Of a DNA stretch of 10,401 nt, positions 7,171 to 10,401 are shown piece by piece. The position numbers and the translations under genes were made by a program. The stretch's first letter is position 1. Every line of letters begins with the position of its first letter. The notes beneath the pieces are model-generated. The model had not been told where the DNA came from. It made no database searches and saw only the letters and a program-made list of their open reading frames with translations. The DNA is taken from NCBI GenBank assembly GCA_028277515.1, contig JANQGC010000195.1:1-10401 (forward strand). Direction: 5' to 3'. Source of the DNA: Anaerolineae bacterium (lineage in GTDB: Bacteria; Chloroflexota; Anaerolineae; Promineifilales; Promineifilaceae).

Positions 7171-7893
7171 ATGAGTTCACAACCGTTAATTTCAGTTATT
7201 GTACCCTTTTACAATGCTGAAAATTTCATAGCTGAGACCGTTCACAGCATCCAGCAACAGGCGTATGAACCCCTGCAAATTATCATTATCAACGATGGCT
7301 CAACCGATAACTCCCTGAAAATCATTGAAAGCTTTGATACTCCAATGAAAATTATAAGCCAGGCCAATGCCGGCCCGGCTCAAGCCCGAAACAGAGGATT
7401 ACAGCATGCCAAAGGAGAGTTTATAGCCTTTCTTGATGCTGATGATCTATGGCCCGAAGGGAAGCTGGCGAATCAATTGGCCTATTTAAAGTCAAACGAA
7501 AAAGTTGAAGCAGTATGGGGTAGGACTCAATATTTTGGAGATTTTAGCGAACGAGATCTTAAATTGCCTTTAGCCGAAGATCGCACAGCTTACAGCTATC
7601 AACTTGGCGCTGGGTTTTTTCGCCGGTCAGCCTTTGAAAAGGTTGGATTATTTGACGGGTCTTTCCGCTATAGTGAGGATTATGATTGGATTCTGCGTAT
7701 GCGCGAGATGGGGATTCCGCATGAGACGATGCCCCAGATTACGCTTTTACACCGCATGCACCAGGACAGTATGGTTCATTCTCCGGATAACTTAAATTAC
7801 CAGTTAACTTTATTGGTGAAAAAATCTCTCGATCGCCGGCGGCAAAAAGGCGAGGTCGAACCGCTTCCTTCCCTGCCTGACAGGAAACGTTAG
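7171..7893 (+). CDS. family 2 glycosyltransferase (GT-A fold), copy 1
   Basis: A 240-aa inverting glycosyltransferase of the GT2 type, cytoplasmic, using an NDP-sugar and a divalent metal. Visible in order: ISVIVPFYNAENFI (7-20), the nucleotide-binding INDGSTDNS (40-48), AQARNRG (70-76), metal-binding D89-A-D91 in FLDADD, a GAGFFRRSAFEKVGLFD segment (146-162), the catalytic-base region SEDYDW (168-173), and RMHQDSM (195-201). The C-terminus ends in KKSLDRRRQKG (217-227), a motif shared with the two GT2 proteins on the other strand. No transmembrane segment, so it is a soluble or peripheral enzyme. The ATG has GGGGAG 12 bases upstream (7153-7158). Last gene of the + strand run, 54 bp after paralogue 2. 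Sugar donor unknown. Confidence 0.93.
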   Translation: MSSQPLISVIVPFYNAENFIAETVHSIQQQAYEPLQIIIINDGSTDNSLKIIESFDTPMKIISQANAGPAQARNRGLQHAKGEFIAFLDADDLWPEGKLANQLAYLKSNEKVEAVWGRTQYFGDFSERDLKLPLAEDRTAYSYQLGAGFFRRSAFEKVGLFDGSFRYSEDYDWILRMREMGIPHETMPQITLLHRMHQDSMVHSPDNLNYQLTLLVKKSLDRRRQKGEVEPLPSLPDRKR

Positions 7894-7909
7894 CTCATTT
7901 GGGTAATAG

Positions 7910-7935
7910 TAGCGGCTTTAGTCGTCTAGCCGCTA
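7910..7935. terminator. hairpin between convergent operons, possible bidirectional terminator
   Basis: A perfect 8-bp stem TAGCGGCT/AGCCGCTA with a 10-base loop lies in the 61-bp gap between two convergent genes, where a shared terminator is expected. There is no clear T-run on either strand, so intrinsic termination is uncertain. Confidence 0.35.
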
Positions 7936-7954
7936 ATTAATCAGGTAAACAGGG

Positions 7955-8737
7955 TTAAATATACTCAAGTCTGGCCAATGTCGGGCCGGCAATGGCCAAC
8001 ACCTGGTTTAATTCTTGTTTTGTCAGTCCTTTCCGGTAATTGCCGATGCTCCTTGAATTGATGTTATTCGGGTGAAATCCTGCGGAAGATATTCCCAAAT
8101 CGTTTGCGAGAGCACCCAACTCTTTTTCCGGATCGCTAACCAGGTTTTCATAACGAATGATGAACAAATCAGAAGCGTATTTTTCCATCAAATCGATCCA
8201 TTTCACCCAGCGCTGGGCGATAGCATCGGCCGTTCTAAGATTTTTTATCCAGGGTTGGGTAGCCCACACTGTCCGGGCCATCTGCAAGAACGAACCGGTC
8301 ACATCGCGACAGTCACGGTAGATGACCACACCTTTCAGCCCTTCGTTTTTTAAGAGGATTTGCAGATTGGAATTGTAAATCGTCTTCTTGTCCCCAACGA
8401 TTTTGGCCTGCGGATTCATTGTTTTCATCGTTCGCTCAATATCGGAAACGCCAATTTTTTGTTGGTGATTTTTCAGCAAAGTGATTAGATAAGATATTGT
8501 GAAGGGAAAATTGCTAAACCTAGCATTGCCTAAGAACCGGTATTGCTGGTTAAAGCGGTAGCGATTGTTAATGTGCAGAGCATGGCGCAGCATATGAACG
8601 GCATAGGCACGGAATGAGCGGCCAAGAGGAATAAAAACGTTAAATTCATTGGTTAGCAATATTTGAGGATGGCTATTGCATACTCTTTGTAACAATGTTG
8701 TGCCCGACCGGTCGTGACCGGTGATGAATATGGCCAT
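7955..8737 (-). CDS. PAPS-dependent sulfotransferase
   Basis: A 260-aa cytoplasmic sulfotransferase that would move a sulfuryl group from PAPS to a hydroxyl or amine of the pathway product. The 5'-phosphosulfate loop GHDRSGTTLL (7-16) sits right at the N-terminus. GDKKT (115-119) comes midway, the 3'-phosphate motif YRDCRDVTGSF (140-150) is intact, and IIRYENL (193-199) is the conserved helix-4 region. A longer reading frame from ATG 8803 adds 22 residues without family likeness that overlap the end of the preceding gene. The start at 8737, where MAIFITG leads directly into the P-loop, leaves a 7-bp gap and is preferred. Last gene of the - strand operon after two GT2 genes, suggesting that it sulfates the product they glycosylate. 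The acceptor cannot be read from the sequence. Confidence 0.92.
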   Translation of the reverse strand: MAIFITGHDRSGTTLLQRVCNSHPQILLTNEFNVFIPLGRSFRAYAVHMLRHALHINNRYRFNQQYRFLGNARFSNFPFTISYLITLLKNHQQKIGVSDIERTMKTMNPQAKIVGDKKTIYNSNLQILLKNEGLKGVVIYRDCRDVTGSFLQMARTVWATQPWIKNLRTADAIAQRWVKWIDLMEKYASDLFIIRYENLVSDPEKELGALANDLGISSAGFHPNNINSRSIGNYRKGLTKQELNQVLAIAGPTLARLEYI

Positions 8738-8744
8738 TGTAGAA

Positions 8745-9491
8745 TTAGTCGTTGTTCTCTTTGAATTCGTGAAACAGGGGTAGTTGTCTGGTTTTGTCGC
8801 CATGTTTTTGCCGGCGATCGATTGATTTTTTTAATGCATGAAGCAATTGAAACTGATGCGTTGTTTTATTGTTGGACATGTTATGGGCATGCAGGCGGTA
8901 CAGTAGGGTGATGTCATTAATAATGACAAACGGAATGTTATTTTCGCGCAGGCGTATAAAAATGTCGTGATCCTCGCTGAATCGCAGATCCTCGTCAAAA
9001 GGACCGATGCGCTCAAAAACAGATTTTCTAAACATCGCGGCTCCAATCTGAATGAAGGTCATGGCATCATCTTCATCTAAGATAGCACTTCTGTCCTCTG
9101 CGCCTTCCATATGAATATATTTAATGCGACCTTGGATCACATCAATAGACGGGTCGTTTTGCAGCCGTTTGACTTGAAGCTCAAATTTATCAGGTGGGTA
9201 AAGGTCGTCGGCATCCAGAAAACCAATGAGTTCCCCCTGAGCTATGTGTAAGCCGCGGTTTCGGGCCGCGGCGGGACTGCTGTTTTCCCGATAAATATAT
9301 TGAATATCTGGGCCAAGATGCTGGACCACAGCGGCCGTATCATCCGTTGACCCATCATCGACAATGATAATCTCCATTGGCGGTTTGTAGGTTTGTTCTC
9401 GAATGCTGGATACCGCTTGAGGAAGAAATTTGGCTGCATTATAAGTCGGGATAATGATAGAAAGGGTGGGCGTATTATTTTGTCTGGTCAT
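8745..9491 (-). CDS. family 2 glycosyltransferase (GT-A fold), copy 2
   Basis: A 248-aa GT2 enzyme. From the ATG at 9491: LSIIIPTYNAAKF (10-22), IVDDGSTDDT (43-52), AARNRG (75-80), metal-binding D93-A-D95 in FLDADD, GAAMFRKSVFERIGPFDE (150-167), catalytic-base region SEDHD (172-176), a YRLHAHNMS tail motif and KKSIDRRQKHGD (221-232). It is closest to copy 1 on the + strand, sharing the GAxxFR and SED blocks and the C-terminal DRR motif. A TTG at 9506 could add five residues, but the ATG is preceded by GGCGGA at suitable distance. The gene begins 17 bp inside the end of the upstream GT2 gene, so the two are translationally coupled. Probably adds a sugar to the same acceptor; donor unknown. Confidence 0.93.
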   Translation of the reverse strand: MTRQNNTPTLSIIIPTYNAAKFLPQAVSSIREQTYKPPMEIIIVDDGSTDDTAAVVQHLGPDIQYIYRENSSPAAARNRGLHIAQGELIGFLDADDLYPPDKFELQVKRLQNDPSIDVIQGRIKYIHMEGAEDRSAILDEDDAMTFIQIGAAMFRKSVFERIGPFDEDLRFSEDHDIFIRLRENNIPFVIINDITLLYRLHAHNMSNNKTTHQFQLLHALKKSIDRRQKHGDKTRQLPLFHEFKENND

Positions 9492-10161
9492 GTTTCCGCC
9501 GGTCAATGGCCGCTTTCAAAATGTGCAGCCGTTGATTTTCAAACTGCTTCATGCGCCGGCCAAGGTTATTTTTATGCAAGCGCCGGCGATAAACGATCTG
9601 GGATAGCATCACGATGGTTAATCCCTGATCGACGGCACGCATATACCATTCCTGGTCGGTTCCTGTGGCCAGTTCTGTCTCAAAAAAACCCACACGAAAA
9701 AAAGCTTTACGCTTTATAAGCAGAGCGCTCGATAAATGGGCGGGTGAGAATTCTTTTCTAATTTGGACTTCCTGTTTGAAGCTCTCAGGTAATTCAGGAC
9801 TATAAAATTGTTGGACATGACCATAGACGATATCAACGGTTGCATCTTCTGCAAAAATTTCGATCTGCCACTTTAGTTTGTTATGAACCCAAATGTCATC
9901 AGCATCAAGAAAAGCAAAATACTCTCCTGAGGCAAATTCGATACCCCTGTTGCGCGCAGCACCGGTACCTTTATTATCTTGATGCACAACCATGACCTGT
10001 GGCTTGAATGAGTCGGCGATGGCGGCCGACTCATCACTGCAACCATCATTGACAATAATAATTTCAGCAGGCGGGTAGGATTGTTCAAGCACGCTCTCGA
10101 TTGCCTCAGCAAGGTATTTATCGCTGTTGTATACAGGTATGATAACGCTGATTGATCGCAA
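9475..10161 (-). CDS. family 2 glycosyltransferase (GT-A fold), copy 3
   Basis: A 228-aa GT2 enzyme if started at TTG 10161. Blocks: ISVIIPVYNSDKYL (4-17), IIVNDGCSDES (36-46), GAARNRG (67-73), metal-binding D86-A-D88 in FLDADD, then GTDQEWYMRA (167-176). Here Thr-Asp stands where the other two copies have Glu-Asp. RRRLHKNNLG (192-201) and KAAIDRRKH (217-225) close the protein. TTG 10161 is preferred over GTG 10194: AGAGGA (10168-10173) sits six bases before it, whereas GTG 10194 would leave almost no leader after the predicted promoter and has no ribosome site. First gene of the - strand operon. The GTDxEW form is common among GT2 enzymes of surface-glycan and natural-product loci; specificity unknown. 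Confidence 0.92.
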   Translation of the reverse strand: MRSISVIIPVYNSDKYLAEAIESVLEQSYPPAEIIIVNDGCSDESAAIADSFKPQVMVVHQDNKGTGAARNRGIEFASGEYFAFLDADDIWVHNKLKWQIEIFAEDATVDIVYGHVQQFYSPELPESFKQEVQIRKEFSPAHLSSALLIKRKAFFRVGFFETELATGTDQEWYMRAVDQGLTIVMLSQIVYRRRLHKNNLGRRMKQFENQRLHILKAAIDRRKHDQTK

Positions 10162-10167
10162 TTTTAT

Positions 10168-10173
10168 TCCTCT
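10168..10173 (-). promoter_or_regulatory. Shine-Dalgarno AGAGGA deciding a TTG start
   Basis: AGAGGA on the - strand, six bases before TTG 10161. It is a strong anti-16S match at good spacing and supports a TTG start for the first gene of the - strand operon. Confidence 0.6.
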
Positions 10174-10206
10174 ATCTTCCCGGTCAATCAACACCTAATA
10201 GGAAAG

Positions 10207-10241
10207 ATTATCATTGTAAAATAGATCTTAAGTCAATGATA
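10207..10241 (-). promoter_or_regulatory. predicted sigma70-type promoter overlapped by a perfect inverted repeat
   Basis: On the - strand, TTGACT (10231-10236, 5 of 6 to TTGACA) is followed after 18 bases by GATAAT (10207-10212, 5 of 6 to TATAAT). Transcription would start near 10200, giving a leader of about 40 bases before TTG 10161. The arms TATCATTG (10209-10216) and CAATGATA (10234-10241) are exact reverse complements and overlap the -10 and -35 boxes respectively, as an operator would. No regulator gene is in the window. Prediction by eye only. Confidence 0.45.
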
Positions 10242-10286
10242 CTTCAAGATAACAAGCCGGAAAAGTGTTTTGTAATCTGGGCCAGG

Positions 10287-10401
10287 GCAGTTCCAAAGTC
10301 AGATTCGTAACCGCGATTTCACAATCGCGTTCTTGTGCATACGCCAGAGCGCGAAAATGATGTCGCGGTTACGGTACGATAATTGGCGACTTTGGAATCG
10401 C
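10287..10401. repeat. nested inverted-repeat element at the right edge, possibly incomplete
   Basis: Three nested stems. The outer arms 10287-10300 and 10388-10401 match at 12 of 14 positions (core TTCCAAAGTC/GACTTTGGAA, exact). The middle arms 10306-10316 and 10363-10373 are exact over 11 bp (CGTAACCGCGA). The inner arms 10326-10333 and 10346-10353 pair over 8 bp with one G-U. A competing stem, CGCGAT 10312-10317 with ATCGCG 10324-10329, would exclude the middle one. On the - strand an open frame runs from the edge (phase of base 10400) to a TGA near 10301-10303, giving about 33 residues without recognisable features. Likely a MITE-like or REP-like intergenic element; the outer arm may continue beyond the window. 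Confidence 0.6.

Noticed and set aside
8738..8803. Upstream ATG at 8803 for the sulfotransferase
   Set aside because: It would add 22 residues overlapping the end of the GT2 gene; the family normally begins just before the P-loop, matching ATG 8737.

Overview
The window is bacterial DNA: tightly packed genes, short or overlapping junctions, and ATG/TTG starts. There is no rRNA, tRNA or other taxonomic marker. The gene mix and the tandem hairpin repeats would suit an environmental Chloroflexota (Anaerolineae-like) genome, but that is a guess from gene content. Base composition is uneven: GC-rich in the nitrilase at the left edge (38 of 60 bases at 301-360), distinctly AT-rich around 4080-4500 (19 of 60 at 4141-4200), and intermediate elsewhere. 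This fits an accessory region assembled from parts.

Layout. Left edge: the 3' part of a nitrilase-type carbon-nitrogen hydrolase (+), converging on a gene for a PF14907-type nucleotidyltransferase-like protein (-) whose expected active-site aspartates appear to be replaced. From 2004 to 2245 lies a divergent intergenic region with two complete and one decayed copy of a 54-bp double-hairpin repeat. It leads into a + strand run: a 610-aa ABC exporter, a sulfotransferase remnant lacking its 5' two thirds, two overlapping paralogous glycosyltransferase-like genes with an HxRxGD motif, and a family-2 glycosyltransferase. A - strand operon converges on this run. Read from the right, it holds two family-2 glycosyltransferases that overlap by 17 bp and an intact PAPS-type sulfotransferase. 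Its promoter region at 10207-10241 has a perfect 8-bp inverted repeat covering parts of both core boxes. The right edge holds a nested inverted-repeat element cut by the window end.

How the genes may work together. Five glycosyltransferase or glycosyltransferase-like proteins, one intact and one broken sulfotransferase and an ABC exporter point to making, decorating (glycosylation, sulfation) and exporting a small molecule or glycan. The pairing of a PF14907 nucleotidyltransferase-like protein with an ABC exporter, a sulfotransferase and family-2 glycosyltransferases resembles the accessory part of some RiPP (lasso-peptide type) clusters. None of the defining enzymes (B1/PqqD-like, B2 protease, asparagine-synthetase-like cyclase) and no convincing precursor is inside the window, so a surface-polysaccharide locus remains equally possible.
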